This document shows positions 25,194-33,971 of a stretch of 64,000 nt of DNA, one piece after another. The notes below the pieces were generated by a model. The model searched no databases. It was not told the origin of the DNA and was given only the letters and a program-made list of their open reading frames with translations. The translations under genes and the position numbers were made by a program. Numbering within the stretch: the stretch's first letter is position 1; every line of letters begins with the position of its first letter. This DNA is from CAYONZ01 sp964405465 (GTDB lineage Bacteria > Bdellovibrionota > Bdellovibrionia > Bdellovibrionales > JAMPXM01): contig CAYONZ010000008.1 in NCBI GenBank assembly GCA_964405465.1, positions 1 through 64,000 of the forward strand, given 5' to 3'.

Positions 25194-25530
25194 GCGTTCG
25201 GAGCTCTTGAACAAATACACCAGAGAAGATTCCAGTTAATGTCTTGATTTTACGTGGTGCGCGCTCTAAATTTCAAAAAAATTAAATATGCAATTTCAAT
25301 TTTATACTGGTGGTTGTTCGAAAAACGGTTCGCAAAAACTGATTGAATAAACTGGTGCTAAAATTTGACCGAAATTTCAACGAAATCTTTGAACGAAGTT
25401 TTGCCAGAAATTTCGTGCGAAAATTTTTGATGAAGGTTTGTGAGAGGTTTTAGAAAAGTTTTAAAAAAAATTTGCAAAAATTTTGAACATGAGATCTCGC
25501 TGGGTAAAATTCTTTTGAAAGGAGCAGTTC
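25194..25530 (+). promoter_or_regulatory. AT-rich leader and promoter region of gapA
   Basis: A 337-bp gap without a gene. It is strikingly rich in A/T and contains repeated GAAATTT/AAAATTT motifs from about 25265 to 25485. A sigma-70-like promoter can be proposed: TTGAAC at 25483-25488 and TAAAAT at 25505-25510, spaced 16 nt, which would give a very short leader with ribosome site AAAGGAG before the GTG at 25531. The AT-rich repeats could act as upstream elements or bent DNA. Confidence 0.5.
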
Positions 25531-26538
25531 GTGGCACGTCTTAAAGTAGGTATCAATGGTTTTGGAAGAATTGGGCGAGTTCTTTTTCGTGAAGGCTTCG
25601 ATAAGTTAGACATTGTCGGAATCAATGCCCTTGATTCTTTAGAAGGTGTCGCACATCTTTTGAAATATGATAGTTCACACGGTGTCTACAAAAGAGATGT
25701 GCAGATCGCTGATGGCGCGCTCATCGTAGATGGTAAGCGAATTCCAGTAACGGCTGTCAAAGATCCTGCGCAAATTCCATGGAAGCAGTGGGGTTGTGAG
25801 GTCGTGTTGGAGTGTACGGGAGCATTTAAAACAAAAGAAGATTTCATGAAACACGTCGCTGCTGGAGCGAAGCGAGTTATGGTTTCTGCTCCTGCAGAAA
25901 AAGGTGCCGACTTAACAATTGTTTACGGAATCAACCACACACAATACGACCCTTCGAAACATCATGTTGTAAGTAACGCTTCATGCACAACCAATTGTCT
26001 CGCGCCACTTGCCAAAACTCTTCACGAGGCTTTTGGAATTGAGAAGGGTGTCATGACGACCGTTCACTCCTACACAAATGACCAGCGGGTTCTCGATGCC
26101 CCTCATTCTGACTTGCGCCGCGCTCGAACTGCGGCGACATCGATGATTCCTACAACGACAGGCGCTGCGAAAGCCGTGGGTGAGGTTTTGCCTGAACTAA
26201 AAGGAAAAATTGACGGGATGTCAGTGCGAGTTCCAACGCCAAATGTAAGTTTGGTTGATTTCACTTTCATGGCCCAAAAAGAAGTCAGTGTGGCGTCGGT
26301 CAACGAAGCTCTGACCGCAGCAGCGAATGGTGCACTCAAAGGAGTGTTGGCCGTAGAAAAGGCCCCTCTGGTGAGCATTGATTTCAACGGCAATCCGGCA
26401 AGTTCGACAGTTGATTTGAAGAGCACAATGGTAGTTGGAAAAAACATGGTTAAGGTTTTGAGCTGGTATGACAACGAGACAGGTTTTTCAAACCGAATGA
26501 TTGATCTCGCCATCTATATGCAAGAAAAAGGTTTATAA
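25531..26538 (+). CDS. gapA: Glyceraldehyde-3-phosphate dehydrogenase
   Basis: Glycolytic enzyme converting glyceraldehyde 3-phosphate to 1,3-bisphosphoglycerate with NAD, cytoplasmic, 335 residues. Rossmann motif GINGFGRIGR (about 8-17), catalytic C152 in SNASCTTNC, and the conserved SWYDNETGFSNRM segment near the end. Starts with GTG behind AAAGGAG. Followed by pgk after 10 nt and tpiA, a classical glycolytic operon. Confidence 0.97.
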   Translation: MARLKVGINGFGRIGRVLFREGFDKLDIVGINALDSLEGVAHLLKYDSSHGVYKRDVQIADGALIVDGKRIPVTAVKDPAQIPWKQWGCEVVLECTGAFKTKEDFMKHVAAGAKRVMVSAPAEKGADLTIVYGINHTQYDPSKHHVVSNASCTTNCLAPLAKTLHEAFGIEKGVMTTVHSYTNDQRVLDAPHSDLRRARTAATSMIPTTTGAAKAVGEVLPELKGKIDGMSVRVPTPNVSLVDFTFMAQKEVSVASVNEALTAAANGALKGVLAVEKAPLVSIDFNGNPASSTVDLKSTMVVGKNMVKVLSWYDNETGFSNRMIDLAIYMQEKGL

Positions 26539-26548
26539 GGGGGATCGA

Positions 26549-27760
26549 ATGACGCCAGGATTGAAGGGAATTACGAGAGTCGATGAACTCGAGTTGAAGG
26601 GCAAGCGAGTGTTTTGTCGCGTGGATTTCAATGTGCCAATGGAAAACGGCAAGATTACCGACGACAAAAGAATTCAAGCTGCACTTCCAACCATTCGTTT
26701 TCTTCTCGAGAAGGGAGCTCGAGTGGTTTTGGCCTCGCACTTCGGGCGTCCAGAAAAAGGCGGTGACCGCAAACAATATTCTTTGGAGCCAGTGGCAACA
26801 CGATTGCGTGAGCTCTTGGGTGGCGAAGTGATCTTGGTTGATTCTCCCACAAACGAAGCGCCCAAGGCTTTGTTGACAGGAATTGGTTCTGATCAAGTGT
26901 TGCTACTTGAAAACCTGCGTTTCGCCGAAGGTGAAACCAAGAACGCGACAGACTTTGCTGCTCATCTTGCTTCATATACAGATGTGTATATCAACGATGC
27001 TTTTGGAGCGAGCCATCGCGCTCATGCAAGTATCGACGCTTTGCCTCGTTTAATTTCGCAAAAAGGAATTGGTTTTTTAATTAGTAAAGAAATTGAATTT
27101 CTCGATGCACTTTTACATGCCCCAGTTTCTCCCTACATTGCCGTGTTGGGTGGCGCAAAAGTGAGTGACAAAATCGCCGTGATTGAAAACATGATTGAAA
27201 AAATCGATACATTTATTGTCGGCGGAGCCATGGCTTATACATTCTTGGCTGCCAAAGGAGTGCCGGTTGGTTCATCGCGAGTCGAAAAAGATCGTTTGAA
27301 ATTTGCCGAAGAGATGATGGGACGAATTGATGCCCGTAAGAAAAAGATTTTATTGCCGATCGATCATTTGATTGTAGAAAAATTTGAAAACAATGAGTTT
27401 CGTACCACCCAGAGCGAAGCTATTCCTGAGGGATGGATGGGGTTGGATATCGGCCCGAAAACAATTCAGCTTTATCGTAATGAACTTGCGAAAGCGAAGA
27501 CAGTTTTTTGGAATGGTCCGATGGGTGTGTTTGAGCGGGCTCCATTTAGTAAAGGAACTTTTGCTATCGCTGAGGCGATGGCATCACTCACCGATGCCAA
27601 GACCGTTGTTGGCGGTGGAGATTCGGCAGCAGCAGCGGAGCTTTCTGGTTATGCAGACAAAATGAGCCACATATCAACGGGCGGAGGAGCAAGTCTGGAG
27701 TACCTGCAGGGTGATAAGCTGCCGGGCCTTGAAGTTTTGCGCGCGCCTCGAGTTAAATAA
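26549..27760 (+). CDS. pgk: Phosphoglycerate kinase
   Basis: Makes ATP from 1,3-bisphosphoglycerate; cytoplasmic, 403 residues. Family segments RVDFNVPMENG, ASHFGRPEKGG, LLENLRFAEGE, the hinge region GGAKVSDKIAV and C-terminal GGGDSAAAAE are present. ATG 26549 behind AAGGGGG matches the normal N-terminus; an earlier in-frame start at 26501 would lie inside gapA and is unlikely. Second gene of the gap-pgk-tpi operon. Confidence 0.97.
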   Translation: MTPGLKGITRVDELELKGKRVFCRVDFNVPMENGKITDDKRIQAALPTIRFLLEKGARVVLASHFGRPEKGGDRKQYSLEPVATRLRELLGGEVILVDSPTNEAPKALLTGIGSDQVLLLENLRFAEGETKNATDFAAHLASYTDVYINDAFGASHRAHASIDALPRLISQKGIGFLISKEIEFLDALLHAPVSPYIAVLGGAKVSDKIAVIENMIEKIDTFIVGGAMAYTFLAAKGVPVGSSRVEKDRLKFAEEMMGRIDARKKKILLPIDHLIVEKFENNEFRTTQSEAIPEGWMGLDIGPKTIQLYRNELAKAKTVFWNGPMGVFERAPFSKGTFAIAEAMASLTDAKTVVGGGDSAAAAELSGYADKMSHISTGGGASLEYLQGDKLPGLEVLRAPRVK

Positions 27761-27769
27761 GAGGTGTTT

Positions 27770-28531
27770 ATGAAGCCATTTTTAGTTGCCGCAAATTGGA
27801 AAATGTACAAGTCGCCATCTGAGGCTGTCGATTTTTTAAAAAGTTTTGTTGCACAAACGCAAGACCTGCCAGCAGAGCGCAAAGTGGTTTTCTTTGTTCC
27901 GGCGATCGATCTTTGGGTGAGCCAGCAAGTTCTGCGTGGCACAAAAATCGAATGGGGAGCACAGAACTGTCACTATGAAAAACAAGGAGCGTTCACTGGT
28001 GAAAATTCTCCGGCAGTTCTCGCTGAACTTTTAACCCCGCATTGTTTGGTTGGGCATAGTGAACGACGATCATTGTTTGCCGAGACCGATTCTTTGTTGG
28101 CAAAGAAAATGAAAACGCTGGCGGAAGTTGGAGTTCAACCGATGCTTTGTGTGGGAGAAACGCTTGCCGATCGAGAGGCAAACCGAACTGACCTGGTGAT
28201 TACAGAACAGTTGGTGCAGGGGCTTTCGCTGATGGATTTATCAAAACCATTTACAGTCGCATATGAACCAGTTTGGGCCATTGGAACCGGCAAGGTGGCT
28301 TCTCCTGAGCAGGCTGAGGATGCGCATTTGGTTTTACGCAAAAAATTGAGTGAAATTTTGGGTTCAGTCAGGGCAGAGAGCACACCAGTTTTGTATGGTG
28401 GAAGCGTGAAACCAGACAATGCCGAGCTTTTGTTTCAAAAACCAAATATCAACGGCTTTTTGATTGGTGGAGCCTCACTGCAATTGGATTCTATGCTGAC
28501 ACTGACCAGGGTTGGGTTGGCTTCTCGCTAA
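27770..28531 (+). CDS. tpiA: Triosephosphate isomerase
   Basis: Interconverts dihydroxyacetone phosphate and glyceraldehyde 3-phosphate; cytoplasmic, 253 residues. Active-site residues are K11 (NWKMYK), H96 (VGHSERR) and E166 (AYEPVWAIGTG), and the C-terminal phosphate loop LYGGSVKPDN is visible. ATG 27770 is preferred over GTG 27764, which overlaps the ribosome site GAGGTG. It closes the glycolytic operon. Confidence 0.97.
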   Translation: MKPFLVAANWKMYKSPSEAVDFLKSFVAQTQDLPAERKVVFFVPAIDLWVSQQVLRGTKIEWGAQNCHYEKQGAFTGENSPAVLAELLTPHCLVGHSERRSLFAETDSLLAKKMKTLAEVGVQPMLCVGETLADREANRTDLVITEQLVQGLSLMDLSKPFTVAYEPVWAIGTGKVASPEQAEDAHLVLRKKLSEILGSVRAESTPVLYGGSVKPDNAELLFQKPNINGFLIGGASLQLDSMLTLTRVGLASR

Positions 28532-28682
28532 AAGCGGGGGCTTGTCGATGTAGGTCTTTTTTTGGGTCGAAACACTGATTCTTTTCAAAGCTGTGTTTGA
28601 ATCCTGTTAGGTGTCTTAATAAATATTGTTTGTTTGTCTGTTCCATGGCACTACAGGGCCAAATTTATTGCGGAGGTATATT

Positions 28683-29189
28683 GTGAAGCAATCTGGATGG
28701 TCGGTCTTGCCGGTTTTTGTTCTGAATTCTTTTCTTTTCTGTTCTTTTCTTTTCATGGGCCAATTTGCCTTGGCGGGAGATTCTTCAGCTTTAGTTGGAG
28801 ATCTTCGGACGAAAGAGCCTGTTCAACAATATGCGCCTGTTGATCGAGGTCAGTGCGTGGCATCGCAGATTCCAAGCTACGATCCTGGCGTTCCACGAAT
28901 GGTTAAGAACTCGCTTGTTGTGGGATCTTCGGCAGAAAAGAAGGCCAAAGAAATCTTAGCTGACAAGGCCACACAGATTTCTTCACGGCGTGGAAATTTC
29001 TATGAATTAATTATGGTCTATTCACGTGCCCTGAGAGTGGATGAGCAAAAAGATGAAACCTACCCGAATTCGGGTTGCTTGCGGCGTGCGACCTTGAGTG
29101 AACAGTGTGAGCTTGATCACGCCACCCAGGCACTTAAGTGCGGAGACATTTGCACTTACAAATTTGAGTGCCTCGATCCACGGATCTGA
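28683..29189 (+). CDS. Secreted protein of unknown function
   Basis: A 168-residue protein with a long hydrophobic signal region (VLPVFVLNSFLFCSFLFMGQFALA). GTG 28683 is chosen because GGAGGT stands about 7 nt upstream; an ATG-like start further up (28626) adds residues without support. The mature part has five cysteines, four of them in the last 45 residues (C-x8-C-x11-C-x3-C style), suggesting a disulfide-bonded end. No family recognised. A hairpin at 29227-29250 lies between it and the facing small gene. Confidence 0.55.
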   Translation: MKQSGWSVLPVFVLNSFLFCSFLFMGQFALAGDSSALVGDLRTKEPVQQYAPVDRGQCVASQIPSYDPGVPRMVKNSLVVGSSAEKKAKEILADKATQISSRRGNFYELIMVYSRALRVDEQKDETYPNSGCLRRATLSEQCELDHATQALKCGDICTYKFECLDPRI

Positions 29190-29226
29190 TCGAGTCCTTC
29201 GGTAGGGTGACACCATCGATAAATTG

Positions 29227-29250
29227 AGGCTCCCTGATTTAAGGGAGCCT
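29227..29250. terminator. Hairpin between convergent genes
   Basis: A perfect 9-bp stem AGGCTCCCT / AGGGAGCCT with a 6-nt loop lies between the facing stops at 29189 and 29269. There is no strong T-run on either strand, so it may act as a weak bidirectional terminator. Confidence 0.5.
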
Positions 29251-29268
29251 AGCTTCGAGAGATGCAAA

Positions 29269-29517
29269 TTATTTTGGGGTTACGCAAGTTGCGGAATAGA
29301 CCCAATGATAGCCACGATAAAAACTGACGGGTTTGCAGACTTGGTTTTTCTCTTCGCAATTGGCGACAACGCGAATGTTTCCAGCTGTATCTTCACTCAT
29401 TACTTTGTTTTTTTCACACCATGAAAGATAAACCGGATCCCCATCTGAACTCTCGAATTCGCTGAGAGCCCAGCTTTGGTTGGCGATAAGTGCTACGAGA
29501 ACGAATGCCGCTTTCAT
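29269..29517 (-). CDS. Small secreted protein of unknown function
   Basis: An 82-residue protein with a signal peptide (MKAAFVLVALIANQSWA) and a ~65-residue mature part with four cysteines, including CEEKNQVC, and an aromatic C-terminal segment (YRGYHWVYSATC). AGGAG precedes the ATG. Likely a small disulfide-bonded periplasmic or exported protein. No family recognised. Confidence 0.55.
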   Translation of the reverse strand: MKAAFVLVALIANQSWALSEFESSDGDPVYLSWCEKNKVMSEDTAGNIRVVANCEEKNQVCKPVSFYRGYHWVYSATCVTPK

Positions 29518-29978
29518 ATCAAATCTCCTAAAAAAGGTTCATTCTTGGAAAAGGCGTTGCAATGATCTCGTCATATGGTGCGCTGTATAAAAAGTAAACA
29601 ATTTCCTTAAATGCCCACATAGAAGGGGGACGGAGCTCAGTTTTTAGGGGCGAATTTTTCATGGCATCGGTCAAAAAATTCACTGGAGAAGGTTTCTTAA
29701 ATCAATTAGTTAATGCGGCAAGTCAATAGACGGGGGTGGGCTGCCTCCATTCGAGACGAGCTGGTAAGTGCGGATGCTTCTTGAGGTATTGGTTCGCGTT
29801 CGAGACGCTGTCGAATTCGTTGGTGATTGTCAGAAAGATGCCATCTCGGATTTTCGGAATAAGGCGAGTATGCTGATCCTCGGGCGTAAAGTAAGAATTA
29901 GGTAGGGATCGATTTGTGGAAGTCGAGCCTGACCTGTTTGAGTGAGTGGGTGAACCTCGGGGAAGAAGCGAGGTCACG
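29518..29978. other. Gap without a confident gene
   Basis: A 461-bp spacer. A minus-strand open frame at 29723-29977 (84 codons) has a partly protein-like C-terminal half but no ribosome site, and its start overlaps the ribosome site of the zinc-ribbon gene on the other strand; it is left uncalled. The promoter of the small gene at 29269-29517 should lie just right of 29520. Nothing else was recognised. Confidence 0.4.
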
Positions 29979-30203
29979 ATGTCAAAGAAGCATTTTATAC
30001 ATATCCGTCGTTGTCACTTTTGTGCCAAGACCACCGAGAAAGACGGTGAATTTGTTGATCGCTGCGATCATTGCCAAAAGTCTTTAGGACTGTTTCATTT
30101 TTTTGATGATTGGCAGGTTGAACCGCTCAGCGAAGATTCGAGGCGTCCAGAACCTGAAGCCAATCAAGTGCTCCCACTTCGTGGATTGACTGCCGTTTGG
30201 TAA
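29979..30203 (+). CDS. Small zinc-ribbon protein
   Basis: A 74-residue cytoplasmic protein with two CxxC knuckles, CHFC (about 10-13) and CDHC (about 26-29), which should bind one zinc ion. The rest includes a Phe/His-rich stretch (LGLFHFFDDW). ATG 29979 with GAGGT just upstream is preferred over an earlier frame start at 29946. Function unknown; possible nucleic-acid or protein-contact module. Confidence 0.6.
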   Translation: MSKKHFIHIRRCHFCAKTTEKDGEFVDRCDHCQKSLGLFHFFDDWQVEPLSEDSRRPEPEANQVLPLRGLTAVW

Positions 30204-30355
30204 CTCTTTGCTTCGAGTATCAAGATCGCGGCGGCTTAGGGCGCCAGAACGTCTTAGGCGCGATGCTTTGACAAAGCCTGGGATTTACGGTCGGATAAGA
30301 GTGTTCACTCTAAGGTTTGATTTCGATTCAAATAATAATTCGATCTGAGGATAAA

Positions 30356-31660
30356 ATGACGAACGATTCTGGCAAAGCCCTAGCCGGGGGCAGCGGTAAC
30401 AAGGCCCCAGTCGGGGGGCGCCAAAAAAAACTGCGCGAGATTACTCTTGAAGATATTCGCGCCGCGCGACTGACCATTCAAGATGTGGTTCGGCGAACTT
30501 CGCTAAGACCAATGCCCTTGTCGGCAAAGCTTAAGATCGATGGATTGGGCTCGCAGATTTTTTTGAAGTTTGAAAATGAGCAAGCCACAGGGAGCTTCAA
30601 ACTTCGGGGTGCGATGAACAAAATGCGCTCGCTGTCTGACGACGAAAAAAAGCGAGGAGTGGTGGCCAGTAGTGCTGGCAATCACGCACAAGGAGTCGCC
30701 TTTGGGGCCCAAAAAGTCGGGGTTCCAGCTTTCATCGTAATGCCCGAGACAGCCCCAATCGTGAAGATCAATGCGACTCGGAACTATGGCGCAAATGTCA
30801 TTTTACATGGCGATTTCTATGATGAAGCTTATCAAAAGGCATTGCAGTTAGAGCTGGAACAGAATTTAACTTTTGTACACCCTTACGAAGATGAAAAAGT
30901 AATTGCCGGGCAGGGCACGATTGGGTTGGAGATTTTTGAAGACCTTGCGGATGTTGATACAGTGGTCGTGCCCATCGGCGGTGGCGGCTTGATTAGTGGG
31001 ATCGCAACTGCGCTGAAAGCCTTAAATCCAAAGATCAAAATATACGGTGTCGTCTCTGATCAGGCTCCTGGAATGATGCAACTCTTTCATCGCGAAACAC
31101 CAAGTGAGTATAAAAAGAAAATTGCGACGATTGCGGAGGGAATTGCCGTTAAGATTCCTTCGCCTGCAATTCATGAAACGTATATTTCAAAATTAGTCGA
31201 TGAGATTGTTGCGGTAACTGATGATGAAGTGGCTCAAGCCATAGTTTATCTGTTAGAAAATGTTAAGACTGTGGCTGAGGGAAGCGGAGCTGCTGGGCTT
31301 GCAGCAGTTTTATCTCGAAAGCTTAAATTGGGCGCGAAAACCTGCGTGCTTTTGTGTGGCGGAAATATAGATCTCAACATCATGTCCAAAGTTGTGGAGC
31401 GTGGTCTTCGTGCGGAAAGTCGTTTGGCGCGAATCGCGGTCGTGGTGGATGATACTCCTGGAAATTTGAATCGGTTGACGTCAATTATGGCACAACAGCG
31501 GGCCAATATTCTGGAAGTTTACCACGATCGAGTTTCACCGGAGCTCGGTATTCGTGAAACGCGAATTGATCTTTTGGTCGAAACCTCAAGTGATCAGCAT
31601 TTGGCCGAAATAATTTCTGAACTGAAAAAACTTGGGTGTCGAGTTGCTCAAAGTGTTTAG
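30356..31660 (+). CDS. ilvA: Threonine ammonia-lyase with C-terminal ACT domain
   Basis: PLP enzyme that deaminates threonine to 2-oxobutanoate, feeding isoleucine synthesis; 434 residues. PLP lysine K82 in TGSFKLRGA, the glycine loop VPIGGGGLISG, and a C-terminal ACT-type domain from about 350 (RIAVVVDDTPGNLNRL) are visible. The single short ACT end matches the shorter allosteric type. The first ~25 residues are a Gly/Lys-rich extension. GAGG precedes the ATG at 30356. Its stop nearly meets that of the facing gene. Confidence 0.92.
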   Translation: MTNDSGKALAGGSGNKAPVGGRQKKLREITLEDIRAARLTIQDVVRRTSLRPMPLSAKLKIDGLGSQIFLKFENEQATGSFKLRGAMNKMRSLSDDEKKRGVVASSAGNHAQGVAFGAQKVGVPAFIVMPETAPIVKINATRNYGANVILHGDFYDEAYQKALQLELEQNLTFVHPYEDEKVIAGQGTIGLEIFEDLADVDTVVVPIGGGGLISGIATALKALNPKIKIYGVVSDQAPGMMQLFHRETPSEYKKKIATIAEGIAVKIPSPAIHETYISKLVDEIVAVTDDEVAQAIVYLLENVKTVAEGSGAAGLAAVLSRKLKLGAKTCVLLCGGNIDLNIMSKVVERGLRAESRLARIAVVVDDTPGNLNRLTSIMAQQRANILEVYHDRVSPELGIRETRIDLLVETSSDQHLAEIISELKKLGCRVAQSV

Positions 31661-31666
31661 AGGTGA

Positions 31667-33577
31667 TCAATGGTTGGTAGAGTTTTGCCATCGCGATAGT
31701 GCAAGTGATTCGACGTGCATGGCTAGTTCAATATTTTGACTGAGAATTTCCCAAAAAGAATCGCGATCGATCATATAGAGAAGTGTTTTTTGATTTGCGA
31801 CACAGGTGGTGGTTCTTGGAATAGCTTTGAGTAAAGCGATTTCTCCAAAGATCTCCAGTGCTTTCATTGAATTAACAGTGATTCCATCTTGAACGGCGTC
31901 GACACCGCCTTGAATAATGAGATAGAGATCTTGACCCGTAGAACCCTGATTGAAAATCATTTGTCCGCGTTGAACCTCTATCACCTTTCCGTGATTCAAA
32001 AAAAATTGCAATGACTCTCGCGGGAGTTCCGAAAACATCGGCGAGCTGGCCAGTGCCTGATACGACCAAACATATCGTTTGAAATTTTCTTCAAATTCAG
32101 CTGATCTACTGATTTGAAAACTTCCTGAGTTGGAGATCCGTAGGACCAAGCTCTCTGTCGTGGTGATCACTGTTGCTGATCGCGGCTGCCGAAAAAAGAA
32201 TCCTCCTTCGCCAAACACGGAACGACTTTCAAGAGTGAGAATTTTTTTTTGTCGATTGGGCCCAATATACTTGAAGACCTCAGCCTGACCCTTGATGAAA
32301 ACATACAAATCTGTGCTCTGTTCGCCCTGGCGACAGAGTTTTGTTTTAGGTCCCACTTTATAAATTTTTGATTCGGCAGCAAGCTTATTAATGGTATCTG
32401 TATCGAGCTTTGCAAAGAGTGGAAGCTGCATTAAAAATTTTCTAAGATCAAAGTTCTCAGAGTTCACAACTGCGCTAGATTTGTTCAAATAATCATCGTC
32501 AATCAAGGCAGCAAATAATTTTAGAGCTGAAATAATTTGTGTGACCAGATCCAGACAGGCGAGGACGGTCCAAATCGCAATGGCTGCCAAAAGTGCCGAG
32601 AGAACCAAAGACTGAGGCTTGGTTTGTTGAAGAAATGCTTGAATGAATTCAACTTCACTTTTGAATAGAAAAACCAAGAACGAAAGGTAGGTGATGATCA
32701 CCGTAGCTCCGACAAACAGGCGCAGTGGCGCAAGTTTCTTTTTTGGGCCACTCAAAGTGGAGATAAAACCGGTCAGCCAACCACTGCGATGTGAACCGAC
32801 GACAAGTGCGAAAGTAAGAAAAAAAACTAGTCGTGCGAGTGTTGCTGAACTATCGGAGCCGATTGCCAGAGCCAGATTGAGCGCCATACAACCCAAGAGG
32901 CCCGTCAGAAATTGCAGCAGAGCCTCAAAAAAATTTTCTGCCACTCGATTCTCGGCTTGGACAGAAATGCCAATGGGGGAAAGGCAAAGGCGTGTTGTGG
33001 GCAACTGGCCAGAGAAGATGAATTGACTGAACAGGTGTCCAACGGCAATCAAAGACGTGGTCAAAGAAGGGATCAATAAAATAGATAAAATGTCGTGCGC
33101 AGAAAAACTCTCGAAATCAAGGGCACTCTGAATATTCGGTACGCGCAGAAGACTAACCAGACCCACCAAAGAAAAGAGGCTCGCCAGGATAATCTGACCG
33201 GACCATTTGATACTCTCTTTACAAATTAGGACTTCAGAAAATGGTTGAAGCATGAGGCTGTGGTCGAACTCAATTTCACTTTTGGTTTCTTCTTGAAAAA
33301 AACTCGAAAATTGATCGTCATTGGTTATACACTTCTTCATGCAAATGCGTTTCAAGCACTGATAAGCATGAATGGGATTTGGATTTTGACCTTCAGCAAG
33401 CATGCGAGTGAGGACTTGCTGAAGCGAAAGACCTTGTGAGAAAAGATCGAGATAAGGTTTCAGCGGAGCCCGAAAGCTGACCGTAGATTTTGATTGAGTA
33501 TCGGTAAATATAATTTGGTTGTTAACCTGCTGAAAAGAACCTGGCTTGAACTGAAGTTGAATTTTCTCGATGTTCAC
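31667..33577 (-). CDS. M50-like membrane protein with two cyclic nucleotide-binding domains
   Basis: About 636 residues from GTG 33577. A further upstream start at 33691 exists, but the added residues look non-coding; neither start has a strong ribosome site. N-terminal ~110 residues resemble a PqqD-like small domain. Then comes a multi-pass membrane region laid out like the M50 peptide metalloproteases, but where HExxH should stand the sequence reads AVGHLFSQF (H at about 181), with no Glu, so the site appears lost. The C-terminus has two cNMP-binding folds (about 395-510 and 515-625; FGEGGFFFRQPRSATV and FGEIALLKAIPRTTTC). Probably a sensor or adaptor; the role is unknown. Confidence 0.68.
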   Translation of the reverse strand: MNIEKIQLQFKPGSFQQVNNQIIFTDTQSKSTVSFRAPLKPYLDLFSQGLSLQQVLTRMLAEGQNPNPIHAYQCLKRICMKKCITNDDQFSSFFQEETKSEIEFDHSLMLQPFSEVLICKESIKWSGQIILASLFSLVGLVSLLRVPNIQSALDFESFSAHDILSILLIPSLTTSLIAVGHLFSQFIFSGQLPTTRLCLSPIGISVQAENRVAENFFEALLQFLTGLLGCMALNLALAIGSDSSATLARLVFFLTFALVVGSHRSGWLTGFISTLSGPKKKLAPLRLFVGATVIITYLSFLVFLFKSEVEFIQAFLQQTKPQSLVLSALLAAIAIWTVLACLDLVTQIISALKLFAALIDDDYLNKSSAVVNSENFDLRKFLMQLPLFAKLDTDTINKLAAESKIYKVGPKTKLCRQGEQSTDLYVFIKGQAEVFKYIGPNRQKKILTLESRSVFGEGGFFFRQPRSATVITTTESLVLRISNSGSFQISRSAEFEENFKRYVWSYQALASSPMFSELPRESLQFFLNHGKVIEVQRGQMIFNQGSTGQDLYLIIQGGVDAVQDGITVNSMKALEIFGEIALLKAIPRTTTCVANQKTLLYMIDRDSFWEILSQNIELAMHVESLALSRWQNSTNH

Positions 33578-33971
33578 AGCTCTTATCGTAGAGCGAGTCA
33601 GAGTCGAGTGCAAGGAGCCAGTGCCAGAAACCAGAGACCGAAATCGAAGCAAAAGGCCAGCCCAAAAAACTAGTACCACCCTAAGCAACAAAGTTCATTG
33701 GGGTCTAGGCATTTAGTTGTGTCGATAGGGGCATGTGATCTACGTGACTGTGAATAAAAGGGGTATGGTGGAGGTATTTGGGGAGCAGATTGCAAGTGAA
33801 GAAACACCTAGGACAAATGCGAAGGCGAATTGGGTTTTGTGTTCTGTGAGGTGGTTTTGTTTGATGGCCCTTTGCCAGGGCCATCGGAGTTCTTATCACC
33901 GGCTCGACAGGTCCAGATGCATGTCGAGCTACGCGGTGAAGAAATGGTGTCGAACTGTTAACTCTGAATAT
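33578..33971. other. Gap with a hairpin and no gene
   Basis: No gene is supported in these 394 bp. A 9-bp hairpin GATGGCCCT / AGGGCCATC lies at 33863-33885, about 90 bp beyond the stop of the C1 protease, but no T-run follows on the minus strand. The start region of the CNB gene above 33577 is a possible promoter or a longer coding N-terminus. Confidence 0.4.

Noticed and set aside
29723..29977. Minus-strand frame of 84 codons between the small secreted and zinc-ribbon genes
   Set aside because: Some of its C-terminal sequence looks protein-like, but there is no ribosome site and it starts in the ribosome-site region of the gene on the other strand.
33863..33885. 9-bp hairpin after the C1 protease gene as a terminator
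   Set aside because: No T-run follows the stem on either strand in the direction needed.
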